Positions 16,488-24,601 of a stretch of 64,000 nucleotides of DNA are shown here, one piece after another. Made by a program: the position numbers and the translations under genes. Source of the DNA: JAUIIK01 sp041390865 (GTDB lineage: Bacteria > Chloroflexota > Chloroflexia > Thermomicrobiales > CFX8); the NCBI GenBank assembly GCA_041390865.1, contig JAWKPC010000004.1:1-64000 (forward strand), read 5' to 3'. The notes under the pieces are model-generated. The model was not told where the DNA came from, made no database searches, and worked only from the letters and a program-made list of their open reading frames with translations. Every line of letters starts with the position of its first letter. The first letter of the stretch is position 1.

Positions 16488-17423
16488 TCAGCGCCTGGCC
16501 CGCATACGCCGGGCGGCATCCGTCGCCAGGCCGTTGATCTCCTCCGGGCTCGCCGTCAGGCAATCGAACTGGACATCGCTGAGGTCCTCGCTTGCCACCA
16601 TCAACCGGAGCGTCACAACCTCATCCTCAAGGGTGCCGTGAGCGCCGATCGGCATCGTGCAACCGCCGCCGAACTCGCGCAGGAAGGCCCGCTCGGCTCC
16701 GGTCGTCGTCGCTGTCTCAACATCGGTCAGGACATCGAAGATCTGGAGCGTCGTCTCGTCATCCTGCCTGCACTCGACGCCGAGGGCTGCCTGTCCGGGC
16801 GCCGGGGTAAATCGATCCAGGTCAAGCGTCTGGGTGATCGTCTGCTGGTAGCCCATGCGCCTGACACCCGCGGCTGCCAGCACCGCACCGTCGTATCGCT
16901 CGGGACTGCCCTCCATAACTTTGGAGACACGGGTATCGACGTTGCCTCGCAGTTCGATGATTTCGAGGTCCTGCCGGGCATGACGGAGCTGGGCCATACG
17001 GCGGCGGCTGCTCGTGCCGACGCGCGACCCGGCCGGCAGCTCGTCAAGGGCCTGTCCATGGGGTGAGATGAACACGTCACGCGGATCGTCGCGTTCCAGG
17101 ACGGCGGCCAGAACCAGCCCGTCCGGCAGTATAGAAGGTAGATCCTTGAGACTGTGGACGGCGCAATCGATCCGGCCGTCCAGCAAAGCGGCCTGTAACT
17201 CCTTGGCGAAGATGCCCTGGCCGCCGATAACCGTCAGCGGAGTCTGCTTGTCACGGTCGCCGAGCGTACTGATGATGACGATCTCGCAGTCGAGTGACGG
17301 AAAGGTCGCTTCCAATCGCTGCTTGATCCGGCCCGCCTGAATCTGTGCGAGGGCGCTGCCGCGCGTGCCGATGCGAAACGGTTGGTCCTGCTGTACGCTC
17401 GATGGGTCCAAAAAGCTCTCCAT
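16488..17423 (-). CDS. hemC: Hydroxymethylbilane synthase (porphobilinogen deaminase)
   Basis: HemC polymerises four porphobilinogens using a dipyrromethane cofactor. The 311-residue protein shows IGTRGSALAQIQA near the start, the catalytic-Asp region GRIDCAVHSLKDLP (83-96), GTSSRRRMAQL (136-146) and the cofactor-attachment cysteine C255 in FGGGCTMPIGAH. First gene of hemC-hemD-hemB, divergent from rplU with 179 bp between starts. Heme or siroheme supply fits the respiratory genes elsewhere in the window. Confidence 0.95.
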   Translation of the reverse strand: MESFLDPSSVQQDQPFRIGTRGSALAQIQAGRIKQRLEATFPSLDCEIVIISTLGDRDKQTPLTVIGGQGIFAKELQAALLDGRIDCAVHSLKDLPSILPDGLVLAAVLERDDPRDVFISPHGQALDELPAGSRVGTSSRRRMAQLRHARQDLEIIELRGNVDTRVSKVMEGSPERYDGAVLAAAGVRRMGYQQTITQTLDLDRFTPAPGQAALGVECRQDDETTLQIFDVLTDVETATTTGAERAFLREFGGGCTMPIGAHGTLEDEVVTLRLMVASEDLSDVQFDCLTASPEEINGLATDAARRMRARR

Positions 17424-17483
17424 TCAGTCGATCAGATGAGCATGGTAAGCCTACTCCCCGCAGCGCCGTCGCTAAAGGGGCTG

Positions 17484-17512
17484 TTGACGGGTTCTTCCGG
17501 GACGGGTACAAT
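17484..17512 (+). promoter_or_regulatory. Sigma-70-type promoter for rplU-rpmA-rpmE
   Basis: TTGACG (17484-17489) and TACAAT (17507-17512) are separated by exactly 17 bp and lie about 90 bp before the rplU start. This is the best housekeeping promoter match I found in the window. The roughly 80-nt leader would leave room for a regulatory structure, but I could not define one. Confidence 0.65.
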
Positions 17513-17602
17513 CGTCAGTCGGTTAGGACGCCGGGTGCGTCCGATTTTTGCGTGCTCTGGCGGGGTTTCGAGAGCCCATCCCCGTCCCTAATGGAGGTCC
17601 AC

Positions 17603-17914
17603 ATGTACGCGGTTGTCAATTCAGGGGGCACACACCATCGCGTCGAGGTGGGCGATGTGCTCGAAATCCAGAAGCTCGATGCCGAAGTCGGCGATACCGT
17701 CGAGCTTGACGAAGTCATCATGGTTTCGGCCGAATCGGGTGTATCGATCGGCACGCCGACGGTCGACGGCGCCAAGGTCGTTGCGACGGTTACCGAGCAG
17801 ACCCGCGGCCCGAAGCTGACCGTCTTCAAGTACAAGCCCAAGAAGCGGTACCGCCGGAAGACCGGCCACCGCCAGTCTTTGACTCGCATCAAGATCGAGT
17901 CAATCGAAGCCTGA
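17603..17914 (+). CDS. rplU: 50S ribosomal protein L21
   Basis: A 103-residue protein starting MYAVVNSGGTHHRVEVGDVL and ending with the L21 signature KPKKRYRRKTGHRQSLTRIK, which binds 23S rRNA. ATG 17603 follows GGAGG with good spacing. In most bacteria rplU precedes rpmA, as here. Length and motifs are typical. Confidence 0.96.
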   Translation: MYAVVNSGGTHHRVEVGDVLEIQKLDAEVGDTVELDEVIMVSAESGVSIGTPTVDGAKVVATVTEQTRGPKLTVFKYKPKKRYRRKTGHRQSLTRIKIESIEA

Positions 17915-17994
17915 TCGTCTGGACGATCGTTCCAATCCGGGAATAATCAGGCAACGTCGGCGTTATAGAAGGAAGAGGAAGGCGAGCAAATCCC

Positions 17995-18276
17995 ATGGCA
18001 CATAAAAAAGGCGGCGGCAGCACGCGCAACGGGCGTGACAGCAATAGTAAGCGCCTCGGAGTAAAGCTATTTGACGGCAACGCAGTCCGGGCCGGCGGCA
18101 TTATCGTCCGCCAGCGCGGCACACGCATTTTCGCCGGCAACAACGTCGGCATGGGCAAGGACCACACCCTCTTTTCGAAGATCGATGGTCTGGTCAAGTT
18201 CGAACCGATCGGCCGGGCGAAGCGGCGCGTCAGCGTCTATCCGTACGAAGGCGCTGCAGCGGCAGCCGGCGACTAG
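17995..18276 (+). CDS. rpmA: 50S ribosomal protein L27
   Basis: A 93-residue protein with the L27 start MAHKKGGGSTRNGRDSNSKR, whose N-terminal tail reaches the peptidyl-transferase centre, and IIVRQRGTRIFAGNNVGMGK DHTLF as two adjoining segments. No N-terminal extension needing Prp-type cleavage is present. It ends in a short Ala-rich tail. Located 80 bp after rplU in the same operon. Confidence 0.96.
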   Translation: MAHKKGGGSTRNGRDSNSKRLGVKLFDGNAVRAGGIIVRQRGTRIFAGNNVGMGKDHTLFSKIDGLVKFEPIGRAKRRVSVYPYEGAAAAAGD

Positions 18277-18325
18277 AGCCTTCCCGCGCAATCGCCACCG
18301 ACGAGTTATAGGAGCTTGTTAGAGC

Positions 18326-18730
18326 ATGAAGACTGAGATACATCCCAACTACGTTGACGCGAAAGTCACTTGTATGTCCTGCGGGACCGAGTGGGAAACG
18401 CGCTCAACCAAGCCCGAGATCAGGATCGAGCTGTGCAGCAACTGCCACCCGTTCTATACCGGGCAGCAGCGTATCGTTGACACGGCTGGTCAGGTCGAGC
18501 GGTTCATGAACCGGCTCGAACGGGCCGAGGACAATCCGCGCCGCAAGAAAGCCGAACGCCGCCGCCAGCGCATGGAGCAGCGGCAGCGGATGCGCAGCCA
18601 GGAGGAACAGCTTCTGGTCGTTGGCGGGTCCGAAGAATCGGCCGAAGCGGCCGTTGAGGCCCTGGATGCGGCGCAGCCCGCCCCGGAAGCTGAAGCTACG
18701 GAACCGGCTGACTCGAAAGAGAACAGCTAA
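18326..18730 (+). CDS. rpmE: 50S ribosomal protein L31, zinc form, with long C-terminal extension
   Basis: The first 70 residues are standard L31: MKTEIHPNYVDAKVTCMSCG with zinc ligands C16/C19 and C37/C40 (ELCSNCHPFYTGQQR). L31 sits in the 50S-30S bridge B1b. Unusually, the protein continues to 134 residues: a strongly basic helix (NPRRKKAERRRQRMEQRQRM) followed by an acidic, Ala/Glu-rich tail. The C+ zinc form implies no need for a zinc-free paralogue under normal zinc supply. A terminator follows at 18767. Confidence 0.92.
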   Translation: MKTEIHPNYVDAKVTCMSCGTEWETRSTKPEIRIELCSNCHPFYTGQQRIVDTAGQVERFMNRLERAEDNPRRKKAERRRQRMEQRQRMRSQEEQLLVVGGSEESAEAAVEALDAAQPAPEAEATEPADSKENS

Positions 18731-18766
18731 CCCGATAGTGTGAATTGAATAGCTCATTCGAGCCAT

Positions 18767-18800
18767 ATGGGAGCGACAGTGTATTGCACTACGCTCCCAT
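18767..18800 (+). terminator. Terminator after rpmE
   Basis: ATGGGAGCG (18767-18775) pairs with CGCTCCCAT (18792-18800), with an inner AGTG/CACT stem, followed by TGTTGTT. It lies 36 bp after the rpmE stop and closes the rplU-rpmA-rpmE operon. Confidence 0.7.
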
Positions 18801-18908
18801 TGTTGTTCCGAACGGTGCTTCCGATAATGGGAATGTGCACGACGGCCATAAGGGGTATCCGTCGAAGCGCGAGACCAACACTGCCATTCCCGATTGAGGA
18901 GGCCATCC

Positions 18909-19112
18909 ATGAAGACACTGGCAAATCCAACCCGAGCAGTCCTGACGCGTGAGGATCTCCTGGCCGAGGGGTTCACCACGAAGCAGATCGAGGCACTCGA
19001 GGCGCTGAAGTCGATTTGTCCTTATGTTGAGTTCTTCGATTCTCGTAAAGAGATCGAACGCTTGCGCTTCATGAAGTGGATGATCACCCGGAAATCCGCG
19101 ATCCTGTCATAG
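18909..19112 (+). CDS. Small hypothetical protein
   Basis: A 67-residue protein from ATG 18909 (GAGG upstream). The sequence has a predicted short helix-turn-helix-like start, LTREDLLAEGFTTKQIEALEALK, then a hydrophobic-aromatic stretch CPYVEFFDSRKEIERLRFMKW. The first part resembles small DNA-binding or regulatory helices, but no family match is certain. It stands alone between the ribosomal-protein terminator and greA. Confidence 0.5.
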   Translation: MKTLANPTRAVLTREDLLAEGFTTKQIEALEALKSICPYVEFFDSRKEIERLRFMKWMITRKSAILS

Positions 19113-19245
19113 ACACCACCACTCTGCTGCAGCGGGGATGCCGACGGACCGGAACCGTGATATCATCTCCGGCCATGTTCCCTGTTAGCAGATAGCCCAG
19201 TCAGAAACAAGACTGAGCGATTCCAATGTTCCAAGAAGGTAACCA

Positions 19246-19714
19246 ATGGCAGAACCAATCCCGATCACAAAAGAGGGACTTGAGCGACTCAAGTCCGAGC
19301 TCGATCAGCTCGTCACTGTACGGCGACCCGAGATCATCAAGGCCATCGCCGCAGCCCGTGAAGAAGGCGACCTGCGCGAGAATGCAGGCTACGACGCCGC
19401 CCGCCACGATCAGGCGATGACCGAACGCCGCATTCGCGAGATTGAAGACCGCATCCGCCGAGCCCAGATCATCGATCCATCGAAAGCCAGCTCGGTCCAG
19501 GTCGGCACGACTGTCAAGATCGAGATCGATGGCGAGGAAGAGGAATACACGATCGTCGGCGCGGTTGAGGCGAAGCCTGCCCAAGGGCAAGATCTCGAAC
19601 GAGTCACCAATCGGCAAGGCGTTGCTTGGCCGGAAGAAGGGCGACGTCGTCGACATCCGTACACCGACGACCGTGCTCCAGGCCCGCGTCGTCTCCGTCA
19701 ATGGATCGAAATAG
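19246..19714 (+). CDS. greA: Transcription elongation factor GreA (one frameshift)
   Basis: GreA rescues backtracked RNA polymerase by stimulating transcript cleavage. The N-terminal coiled coil is intact, with the tip acidic motif and family signature EEGDLRENAGYDAARHDQ near residues 40-57. After VGAVEAKPAQG the frame drifts; removing one G from GGG 19585-19587 restores GKISNESPIGKALLGRKKGD and VVDIRTPTTVLQARVVSV to TAG 19712-19714, the standard GreA C-terminal domain (about 155 residues). A near-universal gene is unlikely to be dead, so this supports a sequence error here. Confidence 0.88.
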
Positions 19715-20370
19715 TCTCGATCTCCTGACCAGAATCGAGTCCCACGCTCGCGAGCAGTGCCGGAATCACGACCGGGCACATGACGCATCCCATCTCATGC
19801 GGGTCGAGGCGAACGCCCGCAAGCTGCTCGAGCGTGAGTGTGCGACGGCTGGGGACATAGATGAATTCGTCGTGCTGGCGGCATGCTGGCTGCACGACGT
19901 CGTTCAGTACCCGAAGGGCAGTGCCGGACCCGGAGAATCTGCGCGCGAATCCGCTCGCCGCGCCAGGGAATACCTGACGAGCCTTGGCGTCGGCGAAAGC
20001 CGCAGCAACCACGTCGCGGCAGCGGTGCGGACCCATAGCTTCTCCGGCGGCGAGAAGCCGGAATCGATGGAGGCAGCGATCGTCCAGGACGCGGACCGGC
20101 TCGACGCCCTCGGCGCGATCGGCATTGCCCGTCTCTGGATCGTTGCCGCCGAACTCGGGTCAGACTTCTACCATCCCGATGATCCGATGGCCGAGAACAG
20201 ACCGCTGGAAGACGCGAGATATGCGCTCGATCACTTCGCGTCGAAGCTCCTGAAGCTACCGGATCTGATGAACCACCCCTTCGGGACGCGATCTCGCCAG
20301 GGGCCGCGCCGCCTTCCTGATCGAGTACCGCAACCAGCTTCTCAGCGAGATCTCGTTCAGGGAGCAATAG
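19701..20370 (+). CDS. HD-domain phosphohydrolase (one frameshift)
   Basis: ATG 19701 overlaps the end of greA by 14 bp. The HD metal site is clear: HDRAHDASHLMRV near residue 20, ACWLHDVVQYPKG near 58 and QDADRLDALGAIG near 130, which matches small YedJ/YpgQ-like HD hydrolases acting on phosphoesters or nucleotides. Near the end the frame breaks; removing one G from GGG 20283-20285 gives GRDLARGRAAFLIEYRNQLL and a TAG at 20368-20370, the usual C-terminus. About 222 residues. Substrate unknown. Confidence 0.78.
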
Positions 20371-20805
20371 CCCGACAGATCAGGGCCCCATAACGCCGCC
20401 CTCCATGCGGGGCGGGGCAGGATGCCGGTCCTTCTGCCACGCGAATCTCCAATACCCGAGGTAGATCCTTCCACTCCGCTGTCGCTCCGGTCAGAATGAC
20501 GTGATTGGGGTTTCTTGAACTTCCGATTGAGACAGGGCAAGCGAACATCACACATCTACATGTGAACGACAACTGATACGGAGTCACGTCGGGGACTTCC
20601 CGAACTTCCTGTCCAACGCAGCGCGTACGTACCGCGGCAATGCATCGCATTGCGGGTACAGGGTACCGGAAACATTCATCCCGACCTCGTGTGACACACC
20701 TCCAGGCACCGTTGCATCGCATGGATCTAAACCAGGTCGGTCCCAGCAGGTGCCTGCCCCCGCTCGCATTGCTACCCGCTTGGCATTCCGACGCAGGAGG
20801 AATCT
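20371..20805. other. Intergenic stretch, nothing recognised
   Basis: No frame in these 435 bp has a convincing start, domain or codon pattern. No tRNA, terminator or long repeat was found. Confidence 0.5.
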
Positions 20806-20943
20806 ATGATCACCAGTCTGGTGCTGCAGGGAGGTCAAACCGCTGCTACGCCGAAGCCGCAGCCAATCGCTCCCCGCGAAACTGCACAATCGCATGCGTT
20901 TGGAGAGAAGACGAGGAGGTCGGGGGCGACAGCAGAAAGGTAG
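20806..20943 (+). CDS. Possible small protein
   Basis: A 45-codon frame from ATG 20806 with a very good ribosome-binding site (AGGAGG with 6-nt spacing). It encodes MITSLVLQGGQTAATPKPQP then a basic tail, with no known motif. It converges on the ppsR-type gene. The strong Shine-Dalgarno sequence is the only support, so it may be chance. Confidence 0.3.
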   Translation: MITSLVLQGGQTAATPKPQPIAPRETAQSHAFGEKTRRSGATAER

Positions 20944-20975
20944 GGCAACGGGATAGCCCGCAACGCGATGTGCGA

Positions 20976-21899
20976 TCAGGGTTCGAACTTCTTCGGCGCG
21001 ATGATCTCTCGGCGGCCCTGGTCAGACCTGCTCAGATCGCCGGTCTTCCGGTAGCTCTCGAAGATCGCGATGATCTCCTTCGCCGACTCCTCGATCGACT
21101 TGCCGGTGATATCGATAATCGGCCAGGGGTAGCCGCGACGAACGATGCGGCGGAAGTGGGCTAGCTCGTCGCGGATCTTGTCCGGGTCGGCGTACTCACC
21201 GTCGGTCAGCTGCTCCAGCGACTCGAGCCTGGCTTTCCGAATCCGCTCCAGATGGGCGGCGTCGATCGTGAGCGCCACGATCTTTTGTTGCTCGATCGAA
21301 TCGAGCATCTCGGGCGGTTCGACGCCGAGAATGATCGGGACATTGGCGACTCGCCAGCCGCGCATCGAGAGATAGATCGAGAGCGGCGTCTTCGACGTCC
21401 GCGAGACGCCAACAAGCACGCAATCCGCCTGGTCGAGATCGTTGATCGCCTGACCGTCGTCGTGCTGGACGGTGAACTGGATCGCATCGATACGCTCGAA
21501 GTACTCGTCGCTCGGCTCGTGGGCGACGCCGGGCTGGAAGATCGGACGCCGCCCGACTTCCTGGGTGATGTAGCCAATCAGCGGCCCGATCAGATCGACA
21601 TGGGGGATGAGCCGCAAACGGCACTCTCGCACCAGCAAGTTCCGGAGATCCTGGACGACGATCGTGTGAACGACGATCGCCTCGCTGCTCGATGCTTCCC
21701 GCACCACCCGCAGGACCTGCTCCCGGGTCCGGATGCCGGGGCGTCGGAGGACTCTGAATCCGACGCCGGGGAACTGCACCGTCGCGGCGTTGACCGCGGC
21801 ATCGGCGGTGGCGCCGCCGCCGTCCGATACAACGAACAGGGTGGCGGAGCGACCAGGCACACCCTTCCGCTGGGGCCTCCCGGACTGTGTACCAGCCAT
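20976..21899 (-). CDS. ppsR: Pyruvate,phosphate/PEP synthase regulatory protein (bifunctional kinase/pyrophosphorylase, DUF299)
   Basis: A 307-residue member of the DUF299 family, which phosphorylates and dephosphorylates a threonine of PPDK or PEP synthase. Visible are the N-terminal FVVSDGGGATADAAVNAA (in place of the usual SDSTGxTAE), EYFERIDAIQFTVQHDDG near residue 150, the P-loop-like GVSRTSKTPLSIYLSMRGWR near 180, and a C-terminal region ending in IPKKFEP-like IAPKKFEP. The start ATG 21899 is chosen because the domain begins there. The target enzyme is not in the window. Confidence 0.85.
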   Translation of the reverse strand: MAGTQSGRPQRKGVPGRSATLFVVSDGGGATADAAVNAATVQFPGVGFRVLRRPGIRTREQVLRVVREASSSEAIVVHTIVVQDLRNLLVRECRLRLIPHVDLIGPLIGYITQEVGRRPIFQPGVAHEPSDEYFERIDAIQFTVQHDDGQAINDLDQADCVLVGVSRTSKTPLSIYLSMRGWRVANVPIILGVEPPEMLDSIEQQKIVALTIDAAHLERIRKARLESLEQLTDGEYADPDKIRDELAHFRRIVRRGYPWPIIDITGKSIEESAKEIIAIFESYRKTGDLSRSDQGRREIIAPKKFEP

Positions 21900-22007
21900 T
21901 AACTGCCGCCTCCGGATTCTTCCTACTGCCCTACAGCCGGCAATTCGGTCCAGATAGAGCGTAGCCTGATGCAAGCTCTATCTATTGTTTCAAACGTCGG
22001 GGTTGAT

Positions 22008-22064
22008 TCATCCACCGGGAATCGAACCTGTTATCTCCGGGTTGTACACTACCATCGAACCAGC
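22008..22064 (-). other. tRNA-like relic
   Basis: On the minus strand a D-arm-like segment (GGTTCGATGGTAGTGTAC) is followed by CCCGGAGATAACA and a T-arm-like AGGTTCGATTCCCGGT. The spacing between arms is several nucleotides too short for an anticodon arm, the T-stem pairs only partly, and no matching acceptor strand lies upstream. It is not a functional tRNA as read, but the resemblance over about 50 nt is more than casual. Confidence 0.35.
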
Positions 22065-22124
22065 GTTGACACGTATTGAGCGATCAGATCAGGAGTATCG
22101 GACGACCTTGGCCCGGGTACGGCA

Positions 22125-24541
22125 ATGGTGAAATCAGGAAAACTCACCACCAGCGAGAAGCCCGTTCCCGCCGGCGCTGGATCCGACCAGCGGTCTGTCG
22201 ATCTCAAACGGCCGCTTGATGACGCTGCCTCGCGGCGCGGCGCCGGTTTCAGGCTGACGGCTGAAGGTCTTGCCTACCTGACGATTGCCGTCCTCGCCGT
22301 CCTGACCCGATTCTGGGACCTTGGCTCACGAGCCATGAACCACGACGAGAGCCTCCATACCTACTACTCCTGGCTGTATTTTGACAATTACCACTACGTC
22401 CACGACCCGCTGATGCACGGTCCGGCGCTCTTCCATCTCAATGCGCTGGCCTACTTCCTGTTCGGCGACAACGACGTCACTGCCCGGATCATGCCGGCCA
22501 TTTTCGGCGCGATCGTCCTGATGCCGGCATTGCTGCACCAGGCCGAAACTCTGGGGGCGCTGGGGCGCGATAGCAGCCTCGGGGATCCTCCTCTTCTCGC
22601 CGTCGATTCTCTATTACTCGCGCTTCATCCGTCACGACGTCTGCACGCTATTTTGCGACGTTCGCGATCGTCATCACCCGCCCTGAAGAGATACCTGGAC
22701 AAGCCGGAACGCCGCTGGATCATCGTCGCCGCGATCTCGACGTTCTTCCTGTTCACGACGAAGGGGAAGTGGTTCATCGTCGCCTTTATCGTCGTCACGT
22801 TTCTTGCGGTCGTCGTCACCTGGCAGATTCACCGGGCAATGTTCGGCGTCCTGGTGGGATCGGTCATCGCCCTGGGCGTCGTCCTTCTGGGGCTGCGGTC
22901 CATGGGAGTCGAACCGCTGCCCGGCATCCCCTGGGAAGATCCGAGCGACCGGAACATCAGCGCATTCGCGACCGACTTCGCGCCCAGCATCCATACGTTC
23001 TGGCTGCGCTCGGAGTCATCGGACTCGCGATCGTCGCGGCGCTGATTGTCGCGGACCGGCTGCGGACCGAAGGTGGACGCTGGCTCGACGACGTCATCGG
23101 CAGGACGCCGGATCCGCACGACGGCGCACTCTCCTGTACTTGCCTGGCGCTCCGCGATTACCGAGGGGCTTGCCGACATCGGCGCTGGGCTGACGCTCTT
23201 CGTACTGCTCTACACCAGCATGTTCACCAACTTCGGAGGCCTCGGCAGCGCATTCGGCGCGCTTGGCTACTGGCTTGGCCAGCAGGATGTCCAGCGCGGC
23301 GCGCAGCGTAGTTCACTACCTGCTCCTACTGCCGCAATACGAGTTCGTCGCCGTAACCGTCTTCCCGATTGCGGGACTCCTGACCGCCTGGGGGCTGGTT
23401 ACCCGGATGCAGGGCGGCGACTATTTCCTGGAAGACCGGTCGGGAGGCGTCTCTACTGCGCGCCTTCTTCCTCTACTGGGCGGTGGTGATGCTGGAGGCG
23501 TGCTGTCCTGGGCCGGCGAGAAGATGCCCTGGCTCGAAGCGTGCATATCGCCCTGCCGATGATCCTGCTCGCCGCATCCTATACCGGCGAGGCGGTCGAG
23601 TACGTCGAAGCCCAGGCTTGAGGGCAGGCTGCCCAGCCGCTCCGCGCACGCTGGCGGTCGCGGCGGGGATTCGGTTCTGACCGCGAGCTGGTTCCTGCTG
23701 GGCCTGGGCCAGTGCAGGTCCCTGGGAATTCCGCGAAGACCTCAACAACTTACGTCCGTACCCTCCGGCCGTTCGCGGCGGACAACCCATGGGTCCTCTA
23801 TTTGCCGCTGGCCGCGCTGGTTGCGTTGCTCGGCTACGGCCTCTACCGGCTCGGTCCAAAGCGCTGGCAACCGCCGGGGCAGCGATCGTCGCGGTGATGA
23901 TCGCCGGGCAAGCCCATGTCAGCTACCGTTTCACCTACACCGAAGGCGACGTAGCGATCGACATGCTGATGTACAGCCAGGCGTCCCCGGATGTCGAACG
24001 CGTCATGGATGACCTGGGCGAATTCAGCCGCCAGATGACCGGCGATCGGGATATCACGGTCATGTACGACTCCGGTTTCCCATCCTGGCCCTTCCAGTGG
24101 TATCTCCGGGACTATCCGAACCGCCGGTTCTACGGCTTGCCCACGATCGACAGCCCCGAACGCCGAGGTCATTCTGATCTCGCAGGACACCTGGCCGGAC
24201 AACCTCGACATGCTGTCTGGATACACTTATCAGGACTACACGATGCGCTGGTTCTTCCCGGAGAACCCGACCTACCGGCGCTTCGCTATCGCCCCCGAGC
24301 TCAACGATGAGGGAGCCGCCAGAACTACCAGACCGACGAATATCCTCCCTACTGGGCCGAGTGACGTCGCCGAGAGCGTCTTCGATTCTTCCTGGTCTCT
24401 CCGCGATCACGGCAGCAGGCCAAGATGTTCCGGCTCGTGGCGTATCGTGAGCTCTGGGACCAAATTTCAGTCGGACTTTTTGATTTCAGAATGTATGTGC
24501 AAAATGATCTGGTCGAGATCTGGGACGAGGCGCGCTACTAG
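22125..24541 (+). pseudogene. TIGR03663-like membrane glycosyltransferase, many frameshifts
   Basis: The product is a large multi-pass membrane protein like the TIGR03663 family (ArnT/PMT-like glycosyltransferases common in Chloroflexota). The first frame gives LTAEGLAYLTIAVLAVLTRF, then MNHDESLHTYYSWLYF with the catalytic-type DE pair in the first loop, and HDPLMHGPALFHLNALAYFL. The reading then jumps frame at least eight times (first at the G5 run 22553-22557), yet family sequence continues: ILLFSPSILYYSRFIRHD, ISTFFLFTTKGKWFIVAF, LLYTSMFTNFGGLGSAFG, and a soluble C-terminal part with MYDSGFPSWPFQWYLRDYPN. The last frame ends at TAG 24539-24541. Confidence 0.7.
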
Positions 24542-24601
24542 GAGGCGGTCGTAGCCGGCTCGTCTCACCCCGCGCGTTCTCCATATCAGTTCAGTAGTGT
24601 C

